Source of the DNA: Bacillus dicomae
GTDB taxonomy: Bacteria; Bacillota; Bacilli; Bacillales; Bacillaceae_G
DNA length: 64,000 nt
Direction of reading: 5' to 3'
Assembly (NCBI RefSeq): GCF_006494425.1
Contig: NZ_VHIV01000004.1
Span: forward strand, 124,001 to 188,000
How positions within the stretch are numbered: the stretch's first letter is position 1; each line of letters starts with the position of its first letter. The translations under genes and the position numbers were made by a program. The notes below the pieces were generated by a model, which searched no databases, was not told the DNA's origin, and saw only the letters and a program-made list of their open reading frames with translations. Shown in pieces: positions 44,827 through 55,139 of this stretch.

Positions 44827-46209
44827 CTAATATTCGCTATTATTTACTAAAATTCCACAGTGTTCTTCCACTTCCTCCCACTGCATAAATATACGTACAA
44901 TATCTTCCTCAATTAATTGAGAACCTGTTTGTACTTCGATAAATTCCATATCAGTATCAGCCTTAATACCGTGTTTAGCCTGAACAGGAATCACTAATAC
45001 ATCCCCAGCGCTAACAGTACGAATTTTATCATTCAATGCAAATTTTCCCTTTCCTTTTATTATCGTCCATACTTCACTTCGAGCATAATGCTTTTGATAA
45101 CTTAAATTACATCCAGCCTTAACACCGATTCTTTTTGTTAAAACTTCATTTCCTTCATGAAATTGTGTGTAGTCAAGGACCTTATACCAGCCCCAACGGC
45201 GTTCTTCATACATCGGGCGTTGGTCAAATCCCTTTAATATATCCTTTATCCTTGGACTAGCACTTTTATCAGTTACTAATATACCATCAGGACTTGCTGC
45301 AACAACCGCATCTTTTACCCCTAATACAGTAACTGGAATATCTAATTCATTTATTAAATGAGTATTTAATGAATCTTCGCTAATAATTCCTTTACCTAAA
45401 ACCTCTGTATCCATTTCTTCCGTTAATGTATTCCACGTACCTAAATCTTTCCACTCCCCCTTATATGAGAGTGCAACTATTTTTCTAGCTTTTTCTACTA
45501 CCTCATAATCAAAGCTAATCTTTTCTATACTTTTATATTGCTTTACCAATTCTTCATATTGAATCGGTAAACCCTTTTTTTGCAGTAAAGAAATTATATA
45601 TCCTAATCTAAAAGCAAATACGCCACAATTCCATAAAGCATTATGATTAATTAATTCTTTCGCATCATCTATCGATGGCTTTTCTTTAAAGTGACTAACT
45701 TCAATATAATCGTCTTCTCCATTATCTAATGGCACTATATAACCATACTTTTCTGAAGGGTAGGTCGGTTTTACCCCAATCAATGCAAGATCTGCATTCG
45801 AATCAGACAATGTATCTTCTAAATTTTTTATTCTTTCGAAAAACTGAACATCAACATAAGGATCCACGGGTAATACTCCTATTACTTCATTTAAGTCAGT
45901 TCCTTTAATGGAATAAAGGTATGTAGCAGCTAGAGCAATAGCTGGAAAAGTATCCCGACGCTCTGGTTCAATAATTAATGGAACATGATTTCCTAATTGA
46001 CTATGAATCATATCCACTTGTGATTTACTAGTTGCTATTATTGTCGATTTATTTAAATGTACTCTTTCTAATTGTCGCCAAACTCTTTGAACCATAGATT
46101 CTAAATTTCCTTCATTATCTAAAACCTTTAAAAATTGTTTCGATCTAGAATCATTAGATAGTGGCCATAACCGCTTTCCAGAACCACCTGATAATAAAAT
46201 CAATTCCAT
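44827..46209 (-). CDS. manC: Mannose-1-phosphate guanylyltransferase (ManC/type II PMI)
   Basis: Makes GDP-mannose. Nucleotidyltransferase signature LSGGSGKRLWPLSNDSRSKQF (5-25), VLPVDPYVD, FKEKPS, and WKDLGTWNTL. The C-terminal cupin (~345-445: YQKHYARSEVWTIIKGKG) matches the isomerase-type half. 460 residues. No phosphomannomutase gene is present in the window, so mannose-1-phosphate must come from elsewhere. Confidence 0.88.
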   Translation of the reverse strand: MELILLSGGSGKRLWPLSNDSRSKQFLKVLDNEGNLESMVQRVWRQLERVHLNKSTIIATSKSQVDMIHSQLGNHVPLIIEPERRDTFPAIALAATYLYSIKGTDLNEVIGVLPVDPYVDVQFFERIKNLEDTLSDSNADLALIGVKPTYPSEKYGYIVPLDNGEDDYIEVSHFKEKPSIDDAKELINHNALWNCGVFAFRLGYIISLLQKKGLPIQYEELVKQYKSIEKISFDYEVVEKARKIVALSYKGEWKDLGTWNTLTEEMDTEVLGKGIISEDSLNTHLINELDIPVTVLGVKDAVVAASPDGILVTDKSASPRIKDILKGFDQRPMYEERRWGWYKVLDYTQFHEGNEVLTKRIGVKAGCNLSYQKHYARSEVWTIIKGKGKFALNDKIRTVSAGDVLVIPVQAKHGIKADTDMEFIEVQTGSQLIEEDIVRIFMQWEEVEEHCGILVNNSEY

Positions 46210-46347
46210 TATTTACCCTCCAAAAAATTTAAAATATGTCAAATTTGAATTCTGTTCAATATATAATCCACGCTAACTTTGTTGGATTCCTTTTAATCAT
46301 CTCATATCTTCTTTCTTACACATTTATTAAATATTGATATTTAATAT

Positions 46348-47781
46348 TTAATTATTCGTATTTATCGTCGTTTTTTTTCTGCCTTTAGCATTTAATATTC
46401 TACTAATCTCTTTTATCCCTATCTTAAACATCTCTAAAGGATTCGTACTTAACAAATTCATTACTTTATACGGCCACATCCAATTATTATAAAAAATTTG
46501 AACAAGGCCTTGTCCTACAATTAATCCCCATATACCCATAGGAGTTAATTTAATAAATAACATTGCAAGAACGACACCTAAAAAACTTGAGAGTAGAAAA
46601 GATTTCATATATGTTACTCGATTTGTATTAGATATAAATGATGCATAATAAGAATGATGTTTAAGTAAAAAATCGTATATTGCCAGCCCAAGTAATATCG
46701 GTATATTGAATACTATGTCCGAATTTATTAACTTAAACAAAGGTATTCCAATTATCACCAAAGCGATTATACCTATCCAAAATAATATACAGTACACTGT
46801 CATCGCGGTTGACATTAATTTTTTTGAATCTGCTATTTTATTATTAATATATGCACCTTGTAATGCAGGTTGATATGCCGTATATAATGCACCTGATATA
46901 GCTGAAACAGCTGTAATTAATTGTATTGATATTGAATATATCCCTGTCGTTGTTAAATCGAAATAGATTGAAGCTATAATTACAGACGCTTGACTTGTAA
47001 AATATCTGGATACTGAAACTAAACCATCTCTCCATGCATTATGCCATATTATATTAAAAGTATCCTTAATGTCCAAAAATCCGACACTTATATGAGTATC
47101 TTTAATACGTTTACCTATATCCTCATAATTATAAAATGCCCTTTTAGATAAAATTCTAAATATGAATCCATATCCTAAATAAGCTATTGAAACTGCAACT
47201 AGACCAAATCCTTGAAATAGGAGCACAATAGAAACTATGATTTGTATTGTTCTAGATATGATATTAGCAATATTTGCTTCTCCAATTGCACCTACACCAC
47301 GTAAAAAGACAGTGTAATATCCATAGTAAAGATTAAAAAATACTGCTGCAATATAAATAAACCATGCCCAAATATGATTATAGCCATTGAGATTATGTGA
47401 TACATTCAATATGTATATTGTTCCTATTGTTAAAAGAATTAAACCTGCCAGTAAAGAAATTATTAAATAAATCCTTTCACAGGTAACAATTACTTTTTTT
47501 AATAACCCTATGTTTGGCCCTTGGTTATTAACAAAAACAACATCTGTTCTATTTAATCTCTCGGCACCACTCCAACAATATGCAACGTTTCTTGCAAGCG
47601 TCGGATTAAATCCAAAATCGAATAATGTAACTATTGCTCCGATGCTTAGAAATACATACCATAAGCCCAATTCCTCCCCACCTAAGAAATACGTCATAAA
47701 AGGGAGGATTATAAAATTGGTCCCCAAAGTCATAAAGGTCCCAATGTAATTCCATATAATATCATTCTTCCTTACTTTCAT
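46348..47781 (-). CDS. wzx: Polysaccharide flippase (Wzx/MOP family)
   Basis: 477 residues with 12-14 helices, PST/Wzx subfamily. Start block NDIIWNYIGTFMTLGTNFIILPFMTYFLGGEELGLWYV is typical. Moves the undecaprenyl-linked repeat unit to the outer face. Its ATG shares one base with the stop of the upstream transferase gene (TAATG). Strongly AT-rich, like the whole transferase block. Confidence 0.88.
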   Translation of the reverse strand: MKVRKNDIIWNYIGTFMTLGTNFIILPFMTYFLGGEELGLWYVFLSIGAIVTLFDFGFNPTLARNVAYCWSGAERLNRTDVVFVNNQGPNIGLLKKVIVTCERIYLIISLLAGLILLTIGTIYILNVSHNLNGYNHIWAWFIYIAAVFFNLYYGYYTVFLRGVGAIGEANIANIISRTIQIIVSIVLLFQGFGLVAVSIAYLGYGFIFRILSKRAFYNYEDIGKRIKDTHISVGFLDIKDTFNIIWHNAWRDGLVSVSRYFTSQASVIIASIYFDLTTTGIYSISIQLITAVSAISGALYTAYQPALQGAYINNKIADSKKLMSTAMTVYCILFWIGIIALVIIGIPLFKLINSDIVFNIPILLGLAIYDFLLKHHSYYASFISNTNRVTYMKSFLLSSFLGVVLAMLFIKLTPMGIWGLIVGQGLVQIFYNNWMWPYKVMNLLSTNPLEMFKIGIKEISRILNAKGRKKTTINTNN

Positions 47782-48842
47782 TAAGTATTCGCATCCTTAA
47801 ATGCATCCTTAAATGCATCCCTAAATTTTTTTATAACCATTTTTTCGTCATGATGCTTAATAAACTCAGTAAAATCCTTATTTACTGTTTTATTAAACTT
47901 AATAATATCTAATTTTTCAAAAAATCCTCTTACATCATTAACCCCTATACATAAATCTGGATATTTCTCTTCATAGTGCTTCACAATGGGTACATTATTT
48001 GCTATAACGACCTTATAATTAGATAAGGCATCATAAATAACTCCACTAACTCTATATTTAAAGGTACTAGGCAGTGGTACAAAAACAGACTTACATTTCT
48101 GGGTATAATTATCATATTCCTCTTTTGATAAGTATCCAGATATCACCTTTAGATTACCGTTATCAAATCTATACTTTTTCGATCTTAATACAACATTCAA
48201 ATTTGAGTTCTTTAAATAATTTGTTTTCACTTCTTCCTCAATTATCTTTTTTATAAATTCTTCATCATTACTATTACTTAATCCAATACAATCATATCTA
48301 AAATCATCCTTGTCCGAGGCACCAGGGCTAAAAATCGGATGCGGGATTACATGAACTCTTTTTTCCTCTATCCCTATTTCATTTATTAAATACTCTTTGA
48401 AAAACTCTTCAAATACTATGTGATTAACCTTGTTCATATAAGTTTTGAAAACGAACTTTTTCACCTTACTATTCAGTTCATCAATATTTTTATGATGTAA
48501 AATAAAAATATTATTTGATTTTATCCATGACCATCCTAATGCAAAAGCTATTGTATCGAATGTCAAAACAACTTTTAGGCAATCTTTATTATTTTTAACT
48601 ATCTTTCTAGTCTTAATCATAGAAGTAAGCGATTGTAACTTCCTTGTCACCATATTATTACCTGCATTCTTAATATGGATTTCCTCTAGTTCGACACCCT
48701 TCCAATCTTTTTTATAATCTAAGTAATAATTGTCTTTTGCCACAACTTTAACATGTCCAACATGTGTGAGATATTGAATCATGTTATTATATAATGCAAC
48801 ATGATTTTTTGGAGAAAGATAGTCTAATATTAAAATGTTCAC
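47781..48842 (-). CDS. Glycosyltransferase (GT-B fold, EPS locus)
   Basis: 353 residues. N-terminal Rossmann-like part and a C-terminal acceptor/nucleotide part (VISGYLSKEEYDNYTQKCKSVFVPLPSTFKYRVSGVIYDALS) with the Glu/Ala block of GT-B transferases degenerate. Donor sugar unknown. The 3' end carries a 12-bp unit repeated three times, encoding FRDAFKDAFKDA. TAATG overlap with wzx. Confidence 0.75.
   Translation of the reverse strand: MNILILDYLSPKNHVALYNNMIQYLTHVGHVKVVAKDNYYLDYKKDWKGVELEEIHIKNAGNNMVTRKLQSLTSMIKTRKIVKNNKDCLKVVLTFDTIAFALGWSWIKSNNIFILHHKNIDELNSKVKKFVFKTYMNKVNHIVFEEFFKEYLINEIGIEEKRVHVIPHPIFSPGASDKDDFRYDCIGLSNSNDEEFIKKIIEEEVKTNYLKNSNLNVVLRSKKYRFDNGNLKVISGYLSKEEYDNYTQKCKSVFVPLPSTFKYRVSGVIYDALSNYKVVIANNVPIVKHYEEKYPDLCIGVNDVRGFFEKLDIIKFNKTVNKDFTEFIKHHDEKMVIKKFRDAFKDAFKDANT
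47791..47826. repeat. 12-bp tandem repeat, three copies
   Basis: GCATCCTTAAAT twice, then GCATCCCTAAAT. In frame at the end of the glycosyltransferase gene, so copy-number change would only lengthen or shorten its tail by four residues. Confidence 0.9.
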
Positions 48843-48889
48843 TTTAATCCCCTTTCATTTCTCATATAAAAACTTAATTTTTATACTTT

Positions 48890-50371
48890 CTATCTATGCT
48901 TCTTTTTATAAGAGATTCTCTCCTGATCTAAATCCAGCAGCCCTATTATTAAAGCGGTGACACCAAAAATTGATATCGTTACCGAATATGAATAAAAAAG
49001 TAAAAACCAAAAACCGCCAACCATCATCCATGGAGATTTATGAAATTTAGAAATAATAATTTTGAACATCCATCCAAAAAACACTAAACCTATAATTCCA
49101 TTAGTTAAATATAGGGTATTCAAAGTTTCATGCATCATATAATATAAGCCATTATTCAGTTGCCATGATGAATATGCAAACTCATCTGCTCCAGTGAAAA
49201 AAGATAAATTATCTTTTATCGTTCCTAAATAACCTTTACCCGTAAAAATAAACCATGGCTTTTCAAAATACTCACTGGTTATATTAAGAATCTGTGTAAT
49301 TCTCATTTTAGGGGAGCTAGGCATATTTTCTAACCAACCACTCCCAAATAATAACATTGAAGAAGCTTGTTCTAATTTTGTTGAAAATAAAAAACTAGTA
49401 CTAGAGAGAGATGGCACAATGAATTTTAGTGATAAATATATCATAAAGAAACCTATTATTAGTGTTAAAAACGTAGCCCTATACAGCTTTCTTCTTAACT
49501 GTATAATTAAAGTTGCTATAGGTACTAGCATAGCTGTAAGGATCATTTTTCCATTTGTATTATAAATTAGCCCCAATATTAATATAGTACCTGTAATTAA
49601 TAATAAAATAGCCTTTACTTTCTTGTTATAATCCTTATAAAAAGGTAACAAAACTGCACAGACTAATAGCATTATAATGTTACTCACTTGTAAAGAAGGT
49701 AATCCCCCTCTATTTCCATAATTCTCAAATAAAAGTGAACTTACAAGGGTAACTGCAAGGCTAATAATAATTGCTAATAAACATTGTTTTATTTCGTTTA
49801 TGTCTTTCAAATTACGTTTGACTATTGTATAAATAACTATTGTCTCTACTGCTACAAGTATAAATATATAACTAGCATCTATAAACATACTAAAACTAGT
49901 AATTTTGCTTAAAATATTATTATCATTTAGTAGTAACCCAAATAACCCCATAAAAAAAGCTAGAGGAGTTAATATGTATACTCCTTTTACAAATATCCCC
50001 ACATATCCTTTTGCCTTAAAAGGATTTTGTATAGATCCATTTATTATAAATTTCAAAAATGGTAGCAAAATAAATATTACACCGAGATTAATACTTGCTA
50101 TTTTAAATTCTTTAAACCCGTAAAATTTGTCAACTCCAACAAATAGAGCCGACTCCATACTTGTACTTAGAAATATAATGTACAAACATAAATATTTAAT
50201 ATCTTGTCCTTTTATTAGATACCTAACTAATACAATTATTTGTACAGCAGCCAGTAAACACATAACAGGAAAATTAGCATAATATAAACTATTTAATAAA
50301 CTAATCATACTTGCTATAATTATATAATTTATATTGAATATCTTTACACCATACTCTTCTGATTTATTCAT
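48890..50371 (-). CDS. wzy: Polysaccharide polymerase (Wzy-like)
   Basis: 493 residues, about 12 hydrophobic segments with a large outside loop (~330-400, between SLKFIVPSLSS and AYSSWQLNNGLYYMMHE). Wzy sequences are poorly conserved; the call rests on topology, length and position between transferase and flippase genes. Confidence 0.75.
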   Translation of the reverse strand: MNKSEEYGVKIFNINYIIIASMISLLNSLYYANFPVMCLLAAVQIIVLVRYLIKGQDIKYLCLYIIFLSTSMESALFVGVDKFYGFKEFKIASINLGVIFILLPFLKFIINGSIQNPFKAKGYVGIFVKGVYILTPLAFFMGLFGLLLNDNNILSKITSFSMFIDASYIFILVAVETIVIYTIVKRNLKDINEIKQCLLAIIISLAVTLVSSLLFENYGNRGGLPSLQVSNIIMLLVCAVLLPFYKDYNKKVKAILLLITGTILILGLIYNTNGKMILTAMLVPIATLIIQLRRKLYRATFLTLIIGFFMIYLSLKFIVPSLSSTSFLFSTKLEQASSMLLFGSGWLENMPSSPKMRITQILNITSEYFEKPWFIFTGKGYLGTIKDNLSFFTGADEFAYSSWQLNNGLYYMMHETLNTLYLTNGIIGLVFFGWMFKIIISKFHKSPWMMVGGFWFLLFYSYSVTISIFGVTALIIGLLDLDQERISYKKKHR

Positions 50372-50397
50372 CGTTATTGCTCTTCCTTTTCAGATAC

Positions 50398-51597
50398 CTA
50401 TTCATCAAGGTTATACTTTCTAACAAAGTCTACTAACGTTTCATCAAAATTTATTTTGTTTAAAAGTTCTTCTGCTCTATGATTAAATTGTTTATTATTA
50501 GTAGTAGTATTATTTATGTAATCAAGCATTTTTTCATCATATTTACTATTAAAATCAATAGTAATTCCTAGATTAAATTCTTTTACTTGATTTGCTACAT
50601 CAAATACAAAGGGTGTCGTTATAATTTTCATTCCACTTTGTACGTATTCAAGAAACTTATTAGGGTATGCAACATTGTTTGTAATAAAATTTTTACGAAT
50701 TAAAAAGGCATAATCACCAGCACATAATACTTTCTCTACATCTTGAGCATCTACACTATCTGTAATAATCCCCGAATGTCCTTCAATCATAGGTAAAATC
50801 TTTTCTATTTGATGAGATAAAATTAGTAATTTAACCTTAACACTAGATTTAGATTTTATATTAGAAAAAATCTTGATAGATTCATCAATACATTGCCACG
50901 GAGAAACACCACCTGAATATACAAATAACACTTCATCTGCCTGCACATTATATTTTTTTCGATACTTTTCCCTATTGAGTAATTTAATATCTAAATTATC
51001 CATTTTATTTTCAATCGCACATGGAACAACATAATGTTTAAAATCTTTCAGATTATATTCTTTATCTAGATAGTCCGCTAATGCATTTGAAACTACTAAA
51101 GAACCATCTAATTGATGTAAATACCTGCGTTCACTATTTTTAACATAGTTGTACAAAAAAGATTTATATGTTTTTTGTATACTGTTACCATTGTTAAACT
51201 CCAATAATTCTTCTTTTGCCCCATGAATGTCGGCTATTATTGGAATTTCTTTCTGACTTTTTTTTATTATTGGAACGAATGAAAATGTGCCAATACCTGA
51301 TAAAATAATACACTTATAATTTTCTGTTTTTATAAGATCACTAAGTAAACTTCTACTTTTTTTAAATGCACTGTAAATACTAAGGGGATTATATTGATTA
51401 CATGCAATAGGAATAACTCTGCTATCATTCCCTATTTCTTCATTTCTTGACTTAATCTTCTTTTCATTACAAATTACAATGAAATCAGTTGTAATACCCC
51501 ATTTTTCATATAAAGCCTTTGCTCGATTTTTTATCAATCTTAACTCACCACAGGTATTAAGCACATTCCTTGTAGTGATAAATAGAATTCTATTCAT
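50398..51597 (-). CDS. Glycosyltransferase (GT4-like, EPS locus)
   Basis: 399 residues, GT-B type: N-terminal domain with IIADIHGAKEELLEF, a linker, then FVYSGGVSPWQCIDESIKIF and C-terminal YPNKFLEYVQSGMKIITTPFVFD (Glu-x7-Glu type region partly kept). Donor unknown. Second of three transferases; AT-rich. Confidence 0.8.
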   Translation of the reverse strand: MNRILFITTRNVLNTCGELRLIKNRAKALYEKWGITTDFIVICNEKKIKSRNEEIGNDSRVIPIACNQYNPLSIYSAFKKSRSLLSDLIKTENYKCIILSGIGTFSFVPIIKKSQKEIPIIADIHGAKEELLEFNNGNSIQKTYKSFLYNYVKNSERRYLHQLDGSLVVSNALADYLDKEYNLKDFKHYVVPCAIENKMDNLDIKLLNREKYRKKYNVQADEVLFVYSGGVSPWQCIDESIKIFSNIKSKSSVKVKLLILSHQIEKILPMIEGHSGIITDSVDAQDVEKVLCAGDYAFLIRKNFITNNVAYPNKFLEYVQSGMKIITTPFVFDVANQVKEFNLGITIDFNSKYDEKMLDYINNTTTNNKQFNHRAEELLNKINFDETLVDFVRKYNLDE

Positions 51598-51652
51598 ATT
51601 TAATCTCCTTATATTAAACTCATAAAAATTGCCACCAAATATAATTATTATT

Positions 51653-52741
51653 CTATATACATTTCTTTATTTCTTCTAAATATGCATTAATAACAATTTC
51701 CCTATCAAATTCTCTTTCTACCTTAAACCTACCATTTATACCCATGTTCTTTTTAGAAACGTAGTCTAATTCCAAAAACCACTCAATCTTATCTATAAGA
51801 TCCTGGCTGTCTTGTTGCTTTACAATATATCCATTAACCCCAGTTTCAACTATTTCACGACAACCGCTTCGATTGGTTGTAATAACAGGTCTACCACAAG
51901 CCGCACTTTCAAGTAAGACATTAGACATCCCTTCCGGATAAAAAGTTGGGTGAATTGTACAATGAGAAAACTTATGAAATTCCCGAATATCATTCTGCAT
52001 TCCATGATATTTAATAAAACCACTTTCTTGCATTTCCTTTAATTTTTCTTCATAATCTCCCTCGCAAAATCCTAAGATATGAAAATTTGTATTAGGATAT
52101 TTCTCTTTAATGTACTTTGCAGCATCTAAATATTGATCAATACCTTTTTCCTTCATTACACGAGCTATGAATAAAAAATTAATCTCTTTATCTAATGGGT
52201 ACTCCAGTATAGGGTAGTAATCAAGATTAACCCCTGATCCCGGTATTAACCTTGATTTACCCCGAACAACCTTTTTGTTGCTAAAGAAAGCTTTATTCGA
52301 TTCATTTTGGAAGAAAACACATTCCGCATTCCTCAAGGCTGATTTATATAAAAATAAGGTGATTTTTTGTAATATACTCTCATTTTCTACTGCTGTCCCT
52401 AGTCCAGTAATATTACATAAATAAGGTATACCTGCCATTCTACAAGCAAGACCACCATAAACATTAGGCTTTATCGTATAAGTTAAAACAACATTAGGCT
52501 GAACTTCTTTAATAATTTTTTTGTAATTTAAAAATAGCTTTATATCAGTTATTGGATTAGTACCTCTTCTACTAATTGGTGTACTAATAAACTCACATCC
52601 TAGTTCCTTCAACTGCTGTATAAATTCACCATCAGGTAGTGAGATGTAAACTTTATATTTTTTAACTAATTCTTGTATAAGCTCTTTTCTAAATTTATAT
52701 AAACCAACATCATTATTTGCTAATATTAAAACCTTTTTCAT
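51653..52741 (-). CDS. Glycosyltransferase family 4 (CapM/EpsD-like)
   Basis: 362 residues. GT4 domain: LFIARVMKEKGIDQYLDAAKYI, FHKFSHCTIHPTFYPEGMSNVLLESAACGRPVITTNRSGCREIV with the EGMSNVLLE motif. The start is ATG 52741 (MKKVLILANNDVGLYKF), with GGAG eight bases before; the frame open to 52771 overlaps the upstream gene further. Overlaps the acetyltransferase gene by 29 nt. It may add the second sugar to the bacillosamine-linked lipid. Confidence 0.85.
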   Translation of the reverse strand: MKKVLILANNDVGLYKFRKELIQELVKKYKVYISLPDGEFIQQLKELGCEFISTPISRRGTNPITDIKLFLNYKKIIKEVQPNVVLTYTIKPNVYGGLACRMAGIPYLCNITGLGTAVENESILQKITLFLYKSALRNAECVFFQNESNKAFFSNKKVVRGKSRLIPGSGVNLDYYPILEYPLDKEINFLFIARVMKEKGIDQYLDAAKYIKEKYPNTNFHILGFCEGDYEEKLKEMQESGFIKYHGMQNDIREFHKFSHCTIHPTFYPEGMSNVLLESAACGRPVITTNRSGCREIVETGVNGYIVKQQDSQDLIDKIEWFLELDYVSKKNMGINGRFKVEREFDREIVINAYLEEIKKCI

Positions 52742-53360
52742 CCTGTATTCTCCTAGCTGGAACTCCCACATATGTCCCTAATTCTGTTATATCTTTAATA
52801 ACAACCGAGCCAGCACCTATTTTACATTTATCAGGAATATTAATATTATTACTTACTACACTACCAATTCCTAACCATGTGCTTCTACCAACTCTAACTG
52901 CTCCTGCCAAATTTGCACCTGGTGATATATGAGCGTAGTCCTCAATCACATTATCATGATCTATTGTAGATGCAGTGTTAATGATGCAGCCTTTTCCAAT
53001 TTTAGTGCAACAGTTAATTATAGCTCCCGCCATAACTACTGTTCCTGCTTCTAAAAAGACCTGTTCCCCAACAACTGCATGTGGATGAATTAAAACTGGT
53101 ATACTCGCTCCCTGAAATTCAAGTTGTTCTTGAATCTTTTCACGTATAGTATTATTTCCAATGCCCACAAAAACATCGTAATCCTTTATGTATTTCAAAA
53201 CATCTGCGGATTTCCCAATAATTTCTATACCCATTGGATTTTTGATATTTTCACTATCATCAAGAAAAGCAATGTACTCCCACTTATTCATTTTTAATGC
53301 AATATCAGCAATAACCTTTCCATGTCCGCCAGCACCTACTATAAGAAGTTTTTTTTTCAT
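52713..53360 (-). CDS. Sugar O/N-acetyltransferase (PglD/NeuD/EpsM type)
   Basis: N-terminal Rossmann part (LLIVGAGGHGKVIADIAL, 4-21), then left-handed beta-helix hexapeptide repeats (VVMAGAIINCCTKIGKGCIINTAST...) with His in STIDHDNVIEDYAHISPG. 215 residues. Acetylates the UDP-4-amino sugar made by the aminotransferase, giving UDP-diacetylbacillosamine. Overlaps the sugar-transferase gene by 4 nt. Confidence 0.88.
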   Translation of the reverse strand: MKKKLLIVGAGGHGKVIADIALKMNKWEYIAFLDDSENIKNPMGIEIIGKSADVLKYIKDYDVFVGIGNNTIREKIQEQLEFQGASIPVLIHPHAVVGEQVFLEAGTVVMAGAIINCCTKIGKGCIINTASTIDHDNVIEDYAHISPGANLAGAVRVGRSTWLGIGSVVSNNINIPDKCKIGAGSVVIKDITELGTYVGVPARRIQDEKGFNISK

Positions 53361-54001
53361 AACTCTATACTTCCTTTTTGATTTCCCTTAAATGGTTCCA
53401 TCGTTGCAGCAGTTTCTGAATTGATTCCCTCTCTAATAAAAACCTTCTTAATCGTTAAAAGGATGATTTTCCAATCTGTAATGAAACCTATATTTTCCAC
53501 ATATTCTACATCGTAATTAAACTTCTCTTCCCAACTAATAGCATTACGACCATTAACTTGCGCTAACCCAGATAACCCCGGTCGAACCTCATGACGTCTT
53601 TTTTGATGCTCATTATATAATGGTAAATATTGAACTAATAAAGGCCTTGGTCCTATAATTGACATATCACCTTTAAAAATATTAAAAAGTCCAGGTAATT
53701 CATCAAGTGATGCCGAACGTAAAAACTTACCAAATTTGGTAAGTCTTACACTATCGGGTAATAATTCACCATTTTCATTTTTTTCATCTGTCATTGTTCT
53801 AAATTTATACATTTTAAAAATAGTTCCATTTAAACCAGGTCGCTCTTGTTTAAATAATACCGGACTACCTAACTTTGTTTTTACAAGAAAAGCAACTATA
53901 AGGAATACTGGACTAAGTATCATAATAGCAATTAAAGACAGTATAAAATCCATTGGCCTTTTTATAAACCGTCCATAGATGCCAACTTTAGAACTCCCCA
54001 T
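53357..54001 (-). CDS. Undecaprenyl-phosphate sugar-1-phosphate transferase (PglC/EpsL type)
   Basis: Starts lipid-linked assembly. Re-entrant helix KRPMDFILSLIAIMILSPVF, then QERPGLNGTIFKMYKFRTM, LRSASLDELPGLFNIFKGDMSIIGPRPLL and RPGLSGLAQVNGRN. 214 residues, the short monotopic PglC size. Start ATG 54001 shares one base with the upstream stop (TAATG); a GTG four codons earlier is possible. Confidence 0.9.
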   Translation of the reverse strand: MGSSKVGIYGRFIKRPMDFILSLIAIMILSPVFLIVAFLVKTKLGSPVLFKQERPGLNGTIFKMYKFRTMTDEKNENGELLPDSVRLTKFGKFLRSASLDELPGLFNIFKGDMSIIGPRPLLVQYLPLYNEHQKRRHEVRPGLSGLAQVNGRNAISWEEKFNYDVEYVENIGFITDWKIILLTIKKVFIREGINSETAATMEPFKGNQKGSIEL

Positions 54002-55116
54002 TACGCTATCCACAACCCTTTAATAATTTTCACAATTCTTTCTAAATCCGCTTCTGTCATCTTTGTATCGCTTGGTAAACATATACCATTCTCAAAAAGT
54101 TTTTCTGATACATTTGTACCAACAAAATCATATTTCTCAAAGAAGGGTTGCAGATGCATTGGCTTCCAAACCGGTCTAGATTCAATATTTTCTTTTTCAA
54201 GGGCTTCCATTACATCAATTGGGCGAATCTTACCGTTTAGTGTCATAGAACTTAGCCAATAGTTTGGTTCATTCCACTCATTGCTAGGCATCAATTCAAT
54301 TCCTTCAAGATTTCCTAATTCTCGCTTATAAAAATCAAATATGTATCTTTTCTTCTGCACTCTGTCGTCTAATACTTTAAGTTGACCTCTACCAATCCCA
54401 GCAACAACATTACTCATACGATAGTTAAATCCTAATTCACTATGCTGATAGTGTCTTGCTTGGTCTCTACTTTGAGTAGCCCAAAACCTTACCTTTGAAA
54501 CTCTTTCTTCATTATTAGAAACGAGCATACCACCACCAGAAGTTGTAATAATCTTATTTCCATTAAAAGAGAAAATACCATAATCACCAAAACTTCCAGT
54601 ATGCTTCCCTTTATAGTACGTTCCTAGAGATTCCGCAGCATCTTCAATTAAAGTAACATCATATTTTTTACAAAGTTCAACAATCTTATCCATATCCGCA
54701 GAAAGACCGTATAAATGAACTACTATAACTGCCTTTACATTGGGATACTTTTTAAAAGCCTCTTCCAAAGCTTTAGGACACATATTCCAAGTTTTATAGT
54801 CACTATCTATGAAAACAGGAGTAGCATTTTGATAAATTATAGGATTTGCAGTAGCTGAGAATGTAAGTGTTTGACAGAAAACAACATCCCCCTCCCCTAC
54901 TCCTGCTGCTTTTAAAGCTAAGTGAATTGCAGCTGTCCCAGAAGATAGTGCTGCAGCTTCTTTAGAACCAACTTTTTGGGCTAGTTCTCTTTCAAATCCA
55001 TTTACATTTTCCCCAAGTGGCGCAATCCAATTTGTATCGAAAGCTTCCTTAACATAATGCATTTCATAACCTTCTTCACTCATATGTGGTGATGAAAGAA
55101 ATATTCGGTCTCCCAT
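54001..55116 (-). CDS. Sugar aminotransferase (PglE/EpsN, DegT family)
   Basis: PLP aminotransferase acting on UDP-4-keto-6-deoxy-GlcNAc. LSSGTAAIHLALKAAGVGEGDVV, DAAESLGTYYKGKHTGSFGDYGIFSFNGNKIITTSGGGML with the PLP Lys in GNK. 371 residues. Sits between the dehydratase and the sugar-transferase/acetyltransferase genes, in pathway order. Confidence 0.92.
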   Translation of the reverse strand: MGDRIFLSSPHMSEEGYEMHYVKEAFDTNWIAPLGENVNGFERELAQKVGSKEAAALSSGTAAIHLALKAAGVGEGDVVFCQTLTFSATANPIIYQNATPVFIDSDYKTWNMCPKALEEAFKKYPNVKAVIVVHLYGLSADMDKIVELCKKYDVTLIEDAAESLGTYYKGKHTGSFGDYGIFSFNGNKIITTSGGGMLVSNNEERVSKVRFWATQSRDQARHYQHSELGFNYRMSNVVAGIGRGQLKVLDDRVQKKRYIFDFYKRELGNLEGIELMPSNEWNEPNYWLSSMTLNGKIRPIDVMEALEKENIESRPVWKPMHLQPFFEKYDFVGTNVSEKLFENGICLPSDTKMTEADLERIVKIIKGLWIA

Positions 55117-55139
55117 TTAAAAAACTTCCTTCCTTTAAA

